Source: Shewanella seohaensis (lineage in GTDB: Bacteria; Pseudomonadota; Gammaproteobacteria; Enterobacterales; Shewanellaceae). Taken from it: a DNA stretch of 64,000 nucleotides. The stretch lies in assembly GCF_025449215.1 (NCBI RefSeq), contig NZ_CP104900.1, forward strand, positions 496,001 through 560,000. The letters are read 5' to 3'. The translations under genes and the position numbers were made by a program. Below, in pieces: positions 42,446 to 55,754 of this stretch (the stretch's first letter is position 1; each line of letters opens with the position of its first letter). The notes beneath the pieces were generated by a model that saw only the letters and a program-made list of their open reading frames with translations, ran no database searches and was not told where the DNA came from.

Positions 42446-44333
42446 ATGCATTTTCATGAACGGTTTGATGTTATTGTTGTAGGTGGTGGTCATGCCGGAA
42501 CTGAAGCCGCATTGGCTGCAGCAAGAATGGGCTCTAAGACATTATTGCTGACGCATAATCTTGATACTTTAGGGCAAATGTCATGTAACCCTGCGATCGG
42601 CGGTATTGGCAAAGGTCATCTGGTAAAAGAAATCGATGCGTTAGGCGGTGCAATGGCGATCGCAACCGACTATGCAGGGATCCAATTTAGAACCCTAAAC
42701 TCAAGCAAAGGCCCAGCAGTAAGAGCGACTCGTGCTCAGGCTGATCGCGCTTTGTATCGTCAGAAGATCCAAAATATTCTGCAAAACCAAGCCAACTTAC
42801 GTATTTTCCAACAAGCCGTAGATGATCTGGTTGTTGAGAACGATCGCGTAGTCGGCGTAGTGACCCAAATGGGCTTAGCCTTCGAAGCGCCTGCAGTGGT
42901 CTTAACCGCGGGGACTTTCCTCAGTGGTAAAATTCACATTGGTTTAGAAAACTACAGTGGTGGTCGTGCTGGCGATCCGCCATCTATCGCACTCGCCCAC
43001 CGTTTACGCGAGTTGCCAATCCGTGTTGGCCGCTTAAAAACCGGTACGCCACCGCGTATCGACGCCAACACCATCGATTTTACCCAAATGACAGAGCAGA
43101 AAGGCGATACGCCATTACCTGTGATGTCGTTTATGGGCGATGTGAACCATCACCCGAAACAAATTTCTTGTTGGATCACCCATACCAATGAAAAGACACA
43201 CGATATTATTCGTGGTGGCTTAGATCGCAGCCCTATGTATTCAGGCGTGATCGAGGGGATTGGTCCACGTTACTGCCCTTCTATCGAAGACAAGATCCAT
43301 CGTTTTTCAGATAAATCATCGCACCAGATCTTTATCGAACCCGAAGGCTTAAACACCAACGAGATCTACCCTAACGGTATTTCCACCAGCTTGCCTTTCG
43401 ATGTGCAGTTAAATTTGGTTCGTTCGATCCAAGGTATGGAAAATGCTGAGATTGTTCGCCCTGGTTATGCGATTGAGTACGACTATTTCGATCCAAGGGA
43501 TCTCAAAAACTCGTTAGAAACCAAAACTATCAATGGTTTGTTCTTCGCTGGCCAAATCAATGGTACCACGGGTTACGAAGAAGCTGGTGCCCAAGGTTTA
43601 CTCGCGGGGATGAATGCTGCATTGCAGGTTCAGGGCAAAGAAGCTTGGTGCCCTCGCCGTGATGAAGCCTACATAGGTGTATTGGTTGACGATTTATCAA
43701 CCTTAGGGACTAAAGAACCCTACCGTATGTTTACCAGCCGCGCCGAATACCGCCTATTGCTGCGTGAAGACAACGCCGATCTGCGTTTAACCGCAAAAGG
43801 TCGTGAACTGGGTCTGGTGGATGATGCTCGCTGGGCCTCTTTCAGTGAAAAAATGGAATCGATCGAGTTAGAACTGCAACGTCTACGTAGCCAATGGATC
43901 CATCCAAATTCACCATTGGTGCCAGTGTTAAATCCGCATTTAAACACGCCGATCTCCCGTGAAGCGTCGTTTGAAGAGTTGCTGCGTCGTCCAGAAATGG
44001 ATTACAGCAAGTTGATGCAGATTGAAGGCTTTGGTCCAGGACTTGCCGATCCACTCGCTGCCGAGCAAGTACAGATCCGTGAAGTACTCTGGCTATATCC
44101 AACGTCAGCAGGAAGAGATCAACAAAGCGGTACGCAATGAGAACACTGGTCTGCCATTGAACCTTGATTACAAAGAGGTTCCGGGGCTTTCAAATGAGGT
44201 TATTGCTAAGTTAAATAGCCATAAGCCCGAAACCATTGGCCAAGCATCGCGTATTTCAGGTATCACTCCGGCGGCGATTTCAATTCTGCTGGTGCATCTG
44301 AAAAAACGCGGTTTATTACGCAAGAGCGCGTAA
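42446..44333 (+). CDS. mnmG: tRNA uridine-34 modification enzyme MnmG (apparent frameshift)
   Basis: FAD enzyme partner of Mnm[23 protein letters not shown] binds [26 protein letters not shown] and [19 protein letters not shown] segments are typical; [21 protein letters not shown] is the conserved C-terminal block. The frame breaks near 44077 (ATCCGTGAAG): either one base too many or, more consistent with a 629-residue product, two bases lost, giving [16 protein letters not shown] and the end [11 protein letters not shown]. Essential-type gene, so probably a sequencing error. First gene right of oriC. Confidence 0.94.
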
Positions 44334-44449
44334 AAGCTAGCTTAATCGCCAGTTTGGTCGCAGAAGGAAGCATTCAGGCTTCCCTTCGACGTTTCAGGGC
44401 TTCATAATAGCCAGCGAGTTTATAATCGTATCTTTATTGAGGTTGTTCA

Positions 44450-45069
44450 GTGTTATCTGCCCAGTTAGAGGCCTATTTAGCCGAAATTAATCTGCCCGCC
44501 ACGGCTGAGCAGAAAAACAACTGCTTGATTTTGTTGGTATGCTCAACAAATGGAATAAAGCCTATAACTTAACCTCGGTCAGAGATCCTGAGGCGATGCT
44601 TGTCCGCCATATCATGGACAGCTTAGTGGTGTCGCCCCATTTGCAGGGTGAGCGCTTTATCGATGTAGGTACTGGCCCAGGTCTTCCCGGCATTCCTTTA
44701 GCGATTATGAATCCAGATAAAACCTTTGTGCTGCTCGATAGCTTAGGCAAACGTATCCGTTTTCAAAAGCAAGTGGCCTTTGAACTCGGGATCCACAATA
44801 TTAGTTCGATAGAGAGCCGAGTCGAGGCCTATCAACCCGAGCAAAAGTTCGATGGAGTGCTCAGCCGCGCCTTTGCCTCAATCCATGATATGTTGACATG
44901 GTGCCATCACTTGCCTGCCGAGCATGGACAATTTTATGCGCTCAAGGGACAACTGAGTGATGAAGAGATGCAACAAATCCCCGCTGGATTTGTGGTGACC
45001 GAAACCATCGAACTGCAAGTGCCTAGACTCGATGAGCAAAGACATTTACTCAAAATAATCAAAGAATAA
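44450..45069 (+). CDS. rsmG: 16S rRNA (guanine-527-N7)-methyltransferase (apparent frameshift)
   Basis: Methylates G527 of 16S rRNA; loss gives low-level streptomycin resistance in other bacteria. GTG start at 44450 gives [21 protein letters not shown], then the A run at 44513-44517 needs one more A to give [20 protein letters not shown] and continue to 206 residues. SAM-binding motif is [17 protein letters not shown]. Starting at 44539, as the unrepaired frame would, loses about 30 N-terminal residues. Between mnmG and parA, the conserved order. Confidence 0.93.
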
Positions 45070-45143
45070 CAGGCTTAAAGCTCCTCATTTCGCATGGATT
45101 TTTAAGTAGGCAATAAACCAGAATTTACATACAGGGTGACATT

Positions 45144-45931
45144 GTGGGTAAAGTAATTGCCGTGGCCAACCAGAAAGGTGGCGTAGGGAAAACAACAACT
45201 TGTGTCAACTTAGCCGCCTCTTTAGCCGCGACTAAGCGTAAAGTGCTGCTGATCGATCTCGATCCTCAGGGCAATGCCACCATGGGCAGCGGTGTCGATA
45301 AATACGAAGTCGAAAACACGGCTTACGAACTGCTGGTTGAAGAAAAGCCCTTCGATGAGATTGTAGTTAAAGACACCACAGGGAAATACGATCTGATTGC
45401 CAGTAACGGCGATGTGACCGCGGCAGAAATTAAACTCATGGAGTTCTTTGCCCGTGAAGTGCGGTTACGTAATGCGCTCGCACCGATAAAAGATCAATAC
45501 GATTATATCTTTATCGATTGCCCGCCTTCGCTCAACATGTTGACGGTTAATGCCATGTCGGCGGCGGATTCCGTGCTAGTACCAATGCAGTGTGAGTATT
45601 TTGCACTGGAAGGGTTAACCGCCTTGATTGATACCATCACCAAATTAGCGGCGGTGGTGAATCCTGGTTTGGGGATTGAAGGGATTTTGCGGACCATGTA
45701 TGACCCGCGTAATCGCCTGTCAAATGATGTGTCCGATCAGCTAAAACAGCATTTCGGTGATAAGGTTTATCGCACTGTGATCCCACGTAATGTGCGTTTG
45801 GCCGAGGCGCCGAGCTTTGGCGCACCTGCCATGTACTACGACAAATCGAGTGCGGGGCTAAAGCATATTTGGCGTTAGCGGGTGAGATGATCCGCCGTTC
45901 CGAACAGAAAACTCAGGCTAAGCGAGCGTAA
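45144..45931 (+). CDS. parA: Chromosome partitioning ATPase ParA (apparent frameshift near end)
   Basis: Deviant Walker ATPase that moves ParB-parS complexes. 262 residues when restored. Walker A is [19 protein letters not shown]; Walker [14 protein letters not shown] start. The G run at 45854-45857 needs one more G to give [20 protein letters not shown] and end at 45931; unrepaired, the frame stops at 45878 with 18 residues lost. Directly before parB. The window also holds several parS sites, making a complete ParABS system. Confidence 0.94.
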
Positions 45932-45940
45932 AGGATAACC

Positions 45941-46817
45941 ATGACGTTAAAGAAAAGAGGGTTAGGTAAGGGCTTAGATGCTTTACTGAGTAACAGCCAC
46001 GCCGCGAGTAAAAAACACACGGAAGAAGTGGTTGTTATCGATAAAAAAGAAGAACTTATTCATCTGGATCTCGACCTGCTACAACCGGGTAAATACCAAC
46101 CTCGTAAGGACATGTCTCCCGAGGCGTTAGAAGAACTCGCCCATTCCATCCGCAATCAAGGCATTATTCAGCCGATTGTGGTGCGTCCTGTTAGCGATAG
46201 CCAGTATGAAATCATCGCCGGTGAGCGCCGTTGGCGCGCATCCCAATTGGCGGGTGTGGAAAAAATCTTGTATCGTTAAACCGGTTCCCGATGAAGCGGC
46301 GGTTGCCATTGCGTTGATTGAAAACATTCAACGTGAAGACTTAAATGCCATGGAAGAAGCTATTGCATTACAACGTTTGATGCAAGAATTTGAGCTGACT
46401 CACCAACAGGTTGCCGATGTTGTGGGAAAATCTCGCGCGAGTGTATCTAACTTGTTACGGTTAAACGGGTTAAATGAACCGGTTAAGCGTTTACTCGAGT
46501 ATGGTGACATTGATATGGGCCATGCACGCGCTTTGCTCGCAATTGAGGGTGAAGAACAAACAAATCTGGCGAGATTAGTGGCTGCCAAGGAATTAACCGT
46601 TCGCGAAACTGAACGATTGATTAATCAAACCTTAAATCCGCCCAAACCCGTCGAAACTACGACTAAAGATCAAGATGTTTGTCGTTTAGAGCAGCAGTTA
46701 ATTGAAAGATTAGGTGCTAAGGTTTCGATCGCTCATAGCAGTAAGGGTAAGGGTAAAATTGTAATTAACTATCAGAATCTGGCTGAATTAGACGGAATTC
46801 TTAGCAAAATTCGTTAA
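45941..46817 (+). CDS. parB: Chromosome partitioning protein ParB (apparent frameshift)
   Basis: CTP-dependent DNA clamp that loads at parS. 291-292 residues. Starts KKRGLGKGLDALLS; the CTP-binding ParB/Srx domain has IVVRPV and GERRWRASQLAG; the helix-turn-helix region is LTHQQVADVVGKSRASVSNLLRL. The frame breaks at 46266-46268: two bases (most simply CC) restore VEKIPCIVKPVPDEAAVAIALIENIQREDLN. Loss in a C run again suggests a sequencing error. 10 bases after parA. Confidence 0.94.
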
Positions 46818-47042
46818 TGTCTGTAGATTAACAGTTTTTAATGTAAATTTGTGACATATGTTAATTTTGGATTTTGACTGTTTTGGCGCTATATCACGTT
46901 AAAAGTGCTGTTTTTCCTTATCTCAAAGTTGCAATGAAGGCGTGAAAAGGTATACTTTCGCAAGCTTTTTGTGCATCGACAAAAATACGGATATTTGTCA
47001 TCCGGTCATCGAAACAAAAAGTATGAATGCGGAGAAGATGAA

Positions 47043-47426
47043 TTGAGCAAGGTTTTAGCACGTCGTGGCCGGTGGTCTGCCTATAAATTGGTGTTGATGC
47101 AGGCGGCGGTGGCTGGGGGTGTTTCAATTGTCTTTTTCGCCGTGTGGGGAGCTCAGTATGGCTATTCTGCGTTAGCAGGTGGTGCAATTGCTGTACTCCC
47201 TAATTTTGTATTCGCGACCCTCGCTTTTTCCCACACGGGAGCAAGTTCAGCAGGAAAGGTTATGAAAACCTTTTACTGGGGGGAAGCGGTAAAGTTGCTG
47301 TTAACCATAGCAATGTTTTCGCTGGTATTTATCAATCTTCAAGTGGCATTTTTGCCGCTTTTTGTTTGCTATATGCTGACGCTAATAGTGCATTGGACAG
47401 CTCCTTTATACTTCAAGCAAAGTTAA
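47043..47426 (+). CDS. atpI: ATP synthase protein I
   Basis: Small membrane protein, 127 residues from a TTG start with GGAG 8 bases upstream, giving SKVLARRGRWSAYKLV. Four hydrophobic helices. AtpI is thought to help assemble the c-ring and is not part of the mature enzyme. A longer in-frame start exists at 46971, but the added residues are charged and unlike the family. First gene of the atp operon. Confidence 0.88.
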   Translation: MSKVLARRGRWSAYKLVLMQAAVAGGVSIVFFAVWGAQYGYSALAGGAIAVLPNFVFATLAFSHTGASSAGKVMKTFYWGEAVKLLLTIAMFSLVFINLQVAFLPLFVCYMLTLIVHWTAPLYFKQS

Positions 47427-47435
47427 GTGGGATGA

Positions 47436-48233
<798 letters not shown>

Positions 48234-48292
48234 GGGTTGCTGAAGAAATTTTTTTTAAGCTAAATCATCAACTAATTAGATTTAGATTTTAG

Positions 48293-48559
<267 letters not shown>

Positions 48560-48596
48560 TCAACGCTTCTGTCTTAACTCTAAATAGGAGGCTGTT

Positions 48597-49067
48597 GTGA
48601 ATATCAACGCTACCCTAATCGGTCAGACGGTTGCCTTTATTATCTTCGTGTGGTTCTGCATGAAGTTTGTTTGGCCCCCTTTGATGAATGCCATCGAAGA
48701 GCGCCAAAAAAGGATCGCCGACGGTCTAGCTGATGCTGATCGTGCTGTAAAAGACCTTGAGTTGGCTCAAGCGAAAGCTACCGACCAACTAAAAGAAGCT
48801 AAGGCAACTGCTAACGAAATCATTGAGCAAGCTAACAAGCGTAAAGCTCAGATTGTCGATGAGGCCAAAGCCGAAGCAGACGCTGAGCGTGCGAAAATCA
48901 TCGCTCAGGGTAAAGCAGAAATTGAAGCTGAACGTAATCGCGTGAAAGAGGATCTGCGTAAGCAAGTTGCTGCTCTGGCCATCATGGGTGCAGAGAAGAT
49001 CCTTGAGCGTTCGATTGATGAAGCCGCCCACAGTGACATAGTTAATAAACTAGTTGCTGAACTTTGA
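48597..49067 (+). CDS. atpF: ATP synthase subunit b
   Basis: Peripheral stalk, 156 residues. One N-terminal membrane helix ([20 protein letters not shown]), then a long charged coiled coil ([20 protein letters not shown]...). GTG start after AGGAGGC. Binds delta and F1. Confidence 0.97.
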   Translation: MNINATLIGQTVAFIIFVWFCMKFVWPPLMNAIEERQKRIADGLADADRAVKDLELAQAKATDQLKEAKATANEIIEQANKRKAQIVDEAKAEADAERAKIIAQGKAEIEAERNRVKEDLRKQVAALAIMGAEKILERSIDEAAHSDIVNKLVAEL

Positions 49068-49081
49068 TAAGGGAGTGAGTT

Positions 49082-49615
49082 ATGGCTGAAATAAGCACCA
49101 TCGCTCGCCCTTACGCAAAGGCAGCATTTGACTTTGCTATTGAAAAAAATGCAGTAGAAAGCTGGGCCGAAATGCTCACGTTTGCCGCACTGGTTAGTGA
49201 AAACGAAACCATGCAGCCACTGCTAACTGGCTCTTTAGCCAGTACTAAACTTGCCGCACTCTTTATTAGTGTGTGTGGTGAGCAAGTCAATGAGCAAGGT
49301 CAGAACTTGATAAAGGTAATGGCTGAAAACGGTCGCTTAAAGGTACTACCTGCTGTATCTGAGCTTTTTGCTCAATACCGTAATGAGTGGGCAAAAGAAG
49401 TGGAAGCCGATGTGGTTTCTGCAGCTGAGCTCAGCTCTGAACAACAGCAGCAGATCAGTAATTCTTTAGAGAAACGTCTCACACGCAAAGTTAAGCTGAA
49501 TTGCAGCACTGACGCCGCGCTCATCGCCGGTGTAATTATTAAGGCAGGCGACCTAGTCATTGATGGCTCGGTCTGCGGTAAGTTATCGCGTCTGTCTGAT
49601 AAGCTGCAGTCGTAA
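49082..49615 (+). CDS. atpH: ATP synthase subunit delta
   Basis: 177 residues linking the F1 alpha subunits to the b stalk. [17 protein letters not shown] and the C-terminal [21 protein letters not shown] are family hallmarks. Intact. Confidence 0.97.
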   Translation: MAEISTIARPYAKAAFDFAIEKNAVESWAEMLTFAALVSENETMQPLLTGSLASTKLAALFISVCGEQVNEQGQNLIKVMAENGRLKVLPAVSELFAQYRNEWAKEVEADVVSAAELSSEQQQQISNSLEKRLTRKVKLNCSTDAALIAGVIIKAGDLVIDGSVCGKLSRLSDKLQS

Positions 49616-49629
49616 TTGGGAGTTTGAGC

Positions 49630-51172
49630 ATGCAACTGAATTCCACTGAAATCAGCGATCTGATTAAACAGCGGATCGAGCAGTTCGAAGTCGTTAGTGA
49701 AGCTCGCAACGAAGGTACAATCGTTGCAGTGAGCGACGGCATTATTCGCGTTCACGGCCTTGCCGATGTAATGCAAGGTGAGATGATCGAACTGCCTGGT
49801 AACCGTTATGCAATCGCGTTGAACCTTGAACGTGATTCTGTAGGTGCCGTAGTTATGGGTCCTTATGCCGATCTGGCAGAGGGCGTAAAAGTTAAAACAA
49901 CTGGTCGTATTCTGGAAGTGCCTGTTGGCCGTGGTCTATTAGGCCGCGTTGTTAACACTCTGGGCCAACCAATCGACGGTAAAGGCGCTATCGACAACGA
50001 TGGTTTCTCTCCTGTTGAAGTGATTGCACCAGGCGTTATTGAACGTAAGTCAGTTGATCAGCCAGTGCAAACTGGTTATAAAGCCGTTGACTCTATGATC
50101 CCAATCGGTCGTGGACAACGTGAATTGATCATTGGTGACCGTCAGACTGGTAAAACAGCCCTGGCGATTGATGCCATCATCAACCAGCGCGATTCTGGCA
50201 TTAAATGTGTGTACGTAGCGGTAGGCCAAAAAGGCTTCTACCATCGCTAACGTGGTACGCAAGTTAGAAGAACACGGCGCACTCGCGAACACTATCGTTG
50301 TTGTTGCAACCGCTTCTGAAGCTGCTGCACTGCAATACCTGGCACCATACTCTGGTTGTGCTATGGGTGAATACTTCCGTGACCGCGGTGAAGACGCACT
50401 GATCGTCTATGATGACCTGTCTAAGCAAGCTGTTGCTTACCGTCAGATCTCATTGCTACTTAAGCGTCCTCCTGGACGTGAAGCATACCCTGGTGATGTT
50501 TTCTATCTTCACTCTCGTCTATTAGAACGTGCTTCACGCGTAAACGAAGAATATGTAGAAAAGTTCACTAAGGGTGCTGTAACAGGTCAAACCGGTTCTT
50601 TAACCGCGCTGCCTATTATTGAAACTCAAGCGGGTGACGTTTCTGCATTCGTACCGACCAACGTAATTTCGATTACCGATGGTCAGATCTTCCTTGAAAC
50701 TGACCTATTTAACTCAGGCCTACGTCCTGCTGTTAACCCAGGTATTTCGGTTTCTCGTGTTGGTGGTGCGGCTCAGACTAAGATCATCAAGAAACTGTCT
50801 GGCGGTATCCGTACTGCACTTGCACAGTATCGAGAGCTTGCAGCGTTCTCTCAGTTTGCATCAGACTTAGACGATGCAACACGTGCTCAGCTTGAGCATG
50901 GTGAGCGTGTTACCGAACTCATGAAGCAAAAGCAATACGCGCCAATGAGCGTAGCCGCTCAAGCTGTGTCTATTTTCGCAGCTGAAAAAGGTTACCTAAA
51001 AGGCGTTGAGCTGAACAAAGTCGGTGATTTCGAAGCTTCTTTGCTCTCTTACATGAACAGCGAGCATGCTGCTTTAATGAAGCTTATCAACGAGACTGGC
51101 GACTACAATGCCGACATCGAAGGTGGTTTGAAGGCTGGCCTCGACAAGTTCGTAGAAACCCAAACCTGGTAA
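49630..51172 (+). CDS. atpA: ATP synthase subunit alpha (apparent frameshift)
   Basis: Non-catalytic nucleotide-binding F1 subunit, 513 residues when restored, as in E. coli. P-loop region is [18 protein letters not shown]. After CVYVAVGQK the sequence AAAAAGGCTTC carries one G too many at 50233-50234; with a single G it reads [28 protein letters not shown] 49630 is preferred to TTG 49624 because GGGAG is 7 bases before it. The atp operon cannot lose this gene without losing the enzyme, so the insertion is very probably a sequencing error. Confidence 0.95.
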
Positions 51173-51221
51173 AATGATAGAGGTGTCTTAAGGCACCTCA
51201 GGTCCAGATTGGAGAGTAAAG

Positions 51222-53497
<2,276 letters not shown>

Positions 53498-53532
53498 CTA
53501 AGTAGTCATACTTGGTATTTTAAGGAGAACGG

Positions 53533-53961
53533 ATGGCAGCCATGACAGTACAACTTGATATTGTAAGCGCAGAAAGTAGCATCTTCTCAGGTCGCGTAGC
53601 TAGCCTACAAGTGACCGGTTCTGAAGGTGAGTTGGGCATCATGCATGGCCACGCTCCACTGTTAAGCTATATCAAACCTGGCATGGCGCGCATCGTCAAA
53701 CAAGATGGTAGCGAAGAAGTGTTTTACCTTTCGGGTGGTTTACTGGAAGTGCAACCTTCTTCTGTATCAGTATTGGCTGACGTGGTTATGCGTGCCGAAG
53801 AGATTGATGAGCAGGCAGCCGTAGAAGCCAAGCGTCGTGCAGAAGCCCATATGGCGACTGCGGGTGCGGACTTCAATTATGACGCCGCTATGGTTGAGTT
53901 AGCGAAAGCAATGGCTCAATTACGTGTTGTTGAAACCATCAAGAAAAACATTGCCAGATAA
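53533..53961 (+). CDS. atpC: ATP synthase subunit epsilon
   Basis: Regulatory rotor subunit, 142 residues. [17 protein letters not shown] and [19 protein letters not shown] make the N-terminal beta sandwich; the C-terminal helices follow. AAGGAG precedes ATG 53533. Last gene of the operon; terminator follows. Confidence 0.97.
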   Translation: MAAMTVQLDIVSAESSIFSGRVASLQVTGSEGELGIMHGHAPLLSYIKPGMARIVKQDGSEEVFYLSGGLLEVQPSSVSVLADVVMRAEEIDEQAAVEAKRRAEAHMATAGADFNYDAAMVELAKAMAQLRVVETIKKNIAR

Positions 53962-53978
53962 AGGTTATTGTTTGTGAT

Positions 53979-54010
53979 AAAGGCGGTTATCGAAAGATAC
54001 CCGCCTTTTT
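53979..54010 (+). terminator. Terminator of the atp operon
   Basis: AAAGGCGGTTATC, GAAA tetraloop, GATACCCGCCTTTTT, one G-T style mismatch in the stem, 17 bases after atpC. Confidence 0.88.
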
Positions 54011-54129
54011 GTTGGTTTTTTCGCTGTGTTTTGAGTTCTGCCTTTCGCTTTGCTGCGCCTTTCCGTTAAAATTGCGCCATTAAATCGAGCTCAGTTTATC
54101 CCTTTGGGATGTTAATCAAGGATATGGCA

Positions 54130-55493
54130 ATGGCATTAAATGTAGTGATCTTAGCGGCAGGAAAAGGAACTCGCATGCGCTCGGATCTTCCCAAGGTATT
54201 ACATCCTATCGCCCACAAGAGCATGGTGCAGCATGTTATCGATACCGCCCACAGTATCGGCAGCGATGCCATTCAATTAGTGTACGGCTATGGCGCCGAC
54301 AAATTAAAATCCGCACTGGGTGAGCAGCAATTAAATTGGATGTTGCAAGCCGAGCAGTTAGGCACAGGCCATGCGGTCGCTCAGGCGATTCCCAATATCG
54401 ATGATAATGACACTGTGCTGATCCTTTACGGTGATGTGCCGTTAATCCAAGCTTCAACCCTCGAGGCTCTGCTTGCTGCGCGTCCTGATCAGGGCGTGGC
54501 GATTTTAACCGTCAATCTAACCAATCCAACTGGCTATGGCCGTATTGTGCGCGAGCAAGGCAGGTTGTCGGTATTGTCGAGCAAAAGGATGCCAATGCTG
54601 AACAGTTAGCCATCAATGAAATCAATACCGGCATAATGGCGGTGCCGGGTAAGGCATTAAAAACCTGGCTTGGCCGCCTATCGAATAACAATGCTCAGGG
54701 TGAATACTACCTGACTGATATTATCGCCATGGCCCACACCGATGGCGTTGAGATTAATACCGCTCAGCCACAATCAGCCATTGAGGTGGAAGGTGCCAAT
54801 AACCGTGTGCAGCTTGCACAACTGGAGCGCGCTTATCAGGCCCGTGAAGCCGAAAAGTTGATGATTGCTGGTGCTAATCTGCGTGACCCAAGCCGTATCG
54901 ATATCCGTGGTGAAGTTACCGTGGGTATGGATGTGATGGTCGATGTGAACGTGATTTTCGAAGGTAAAGTGGTGATTGGTAATAATGTCAGCATCGGTGC
55001 TGGTGCGATTCTTATCGATTGTGAAATTGCCGACAATGCCGAGATCAAACCTTACTCAATTATCGAAGGCGCTAAGCTGGGCGTTGCCGCCAGTGCGGGG
55101 CCTTTTGCGCGTTTACGCCCAGGTGCCGAGTTAATGCAAGATGCCCATATCGGCAACTTTGTTGAGATGAAAAAAGCTGTTTTAGGTGTGGGTTCTAAGG
55201 CGGGTCACTTAGCCTATTTGGGCGATGCGCAAATCGGTGCGGGTGTGAATATTGGTGCTGGCACTATTACCTGTAATTACGATGGTGCCAATAAACACTT
55301 AACCGTGATTGGAGATAATGTGTTTGTGGGGAGTGATACTCAGCTGGTGGCGCCGGTGACCATTGGTAAAGGCGCGACGCTCGGTGCGGGGTCAACCATT
55401 ACCCGTGACGTGGGTGAGGATGAGCTAGTGATCACCCGTGTTAAGCAAAAACATCTGACTGGCTGGCAACGTCCGGTAAAAATTAAGAAATAA
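54130..55493 (+). CDS. glmU: Bifunctional GlmU: UDP-GlcNAc pyrophosphorylase / GlcN-1-P acetyltransferase (apparent frameshift)
   Basis: Makes UDP-N-acetylglucosamine for peptidoglycan and LPS. Uridylyltransferase motif [20 protein letters not shown] at the N-terminus; the C-terminal left-handed beta helix shows hexapeptide repeats ([24 protein letters not shown]) and [20 protein letters not shown] 54130 has AAGGA 7 bases upstream. The frame breaks at the GG 54563-54564: one more G gives [18 protein letters not shown] and a 454-residue product. Essential gene, so a sequencing error is likely. glmS, the first step of the pathway, is 3.4 kb downstream. Confidence 0.95.
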
Positions 55494-55511
55494 CGGCGCT
55501 GTACCCAGTAA

Positions 55512-55547
55512 ACATAAAGCGGCTTATTGCCGCTTTATGTCTTTTTT
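55512..55547 (+). terminator. Terminator after glmU
   Basis: ACATAAAGCGGC, loop TTATT, GCCGCTTTATGT, then a T-rich tail; 18 bases after the glmU stop. Confidence 0.88.
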
Positions 55548-55688
55548 GTCAAAGCTAAAAATCCCCACCAAGTAAAAATTAACTAAATTAATGTTCAATT
55601 AAGGCTGCGGTGTTATGGCTAATTCATTGTTTTTATTCAAAGTTGATCCAAGTCACGCTAGATTGTAAATTCGTGTAAAGATAGTTAA

Positions 55689-55709
55689 ATAAAAACAATT
55701 CTTATTTAT
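55689..55709. promoter_or_regulatory. Candidate Fur box upstream of the TonB receptor
   Basis: AAATAAAAACAATTCTTATTT-type AT-rich near-palindrome about 50 bases before the receptor ATG. It shares AACAATTCT(C/T)ATT with the clearer Fur-like site at 61069. The match to the classic 19-mer is weak by itself. Confidence 0.4.
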
Positions 55710-55754
55710 ATTGCCTGCAATTCTAAGACGAAAGGTCTACTTGAGGTGTTGGCA

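Noticed and set aside
44539..45069. Short rsmG starting at 44539
   Set aside because: It lacks the family N-terminus, which is present in another frame from GTG 44450 before a 5-A run.
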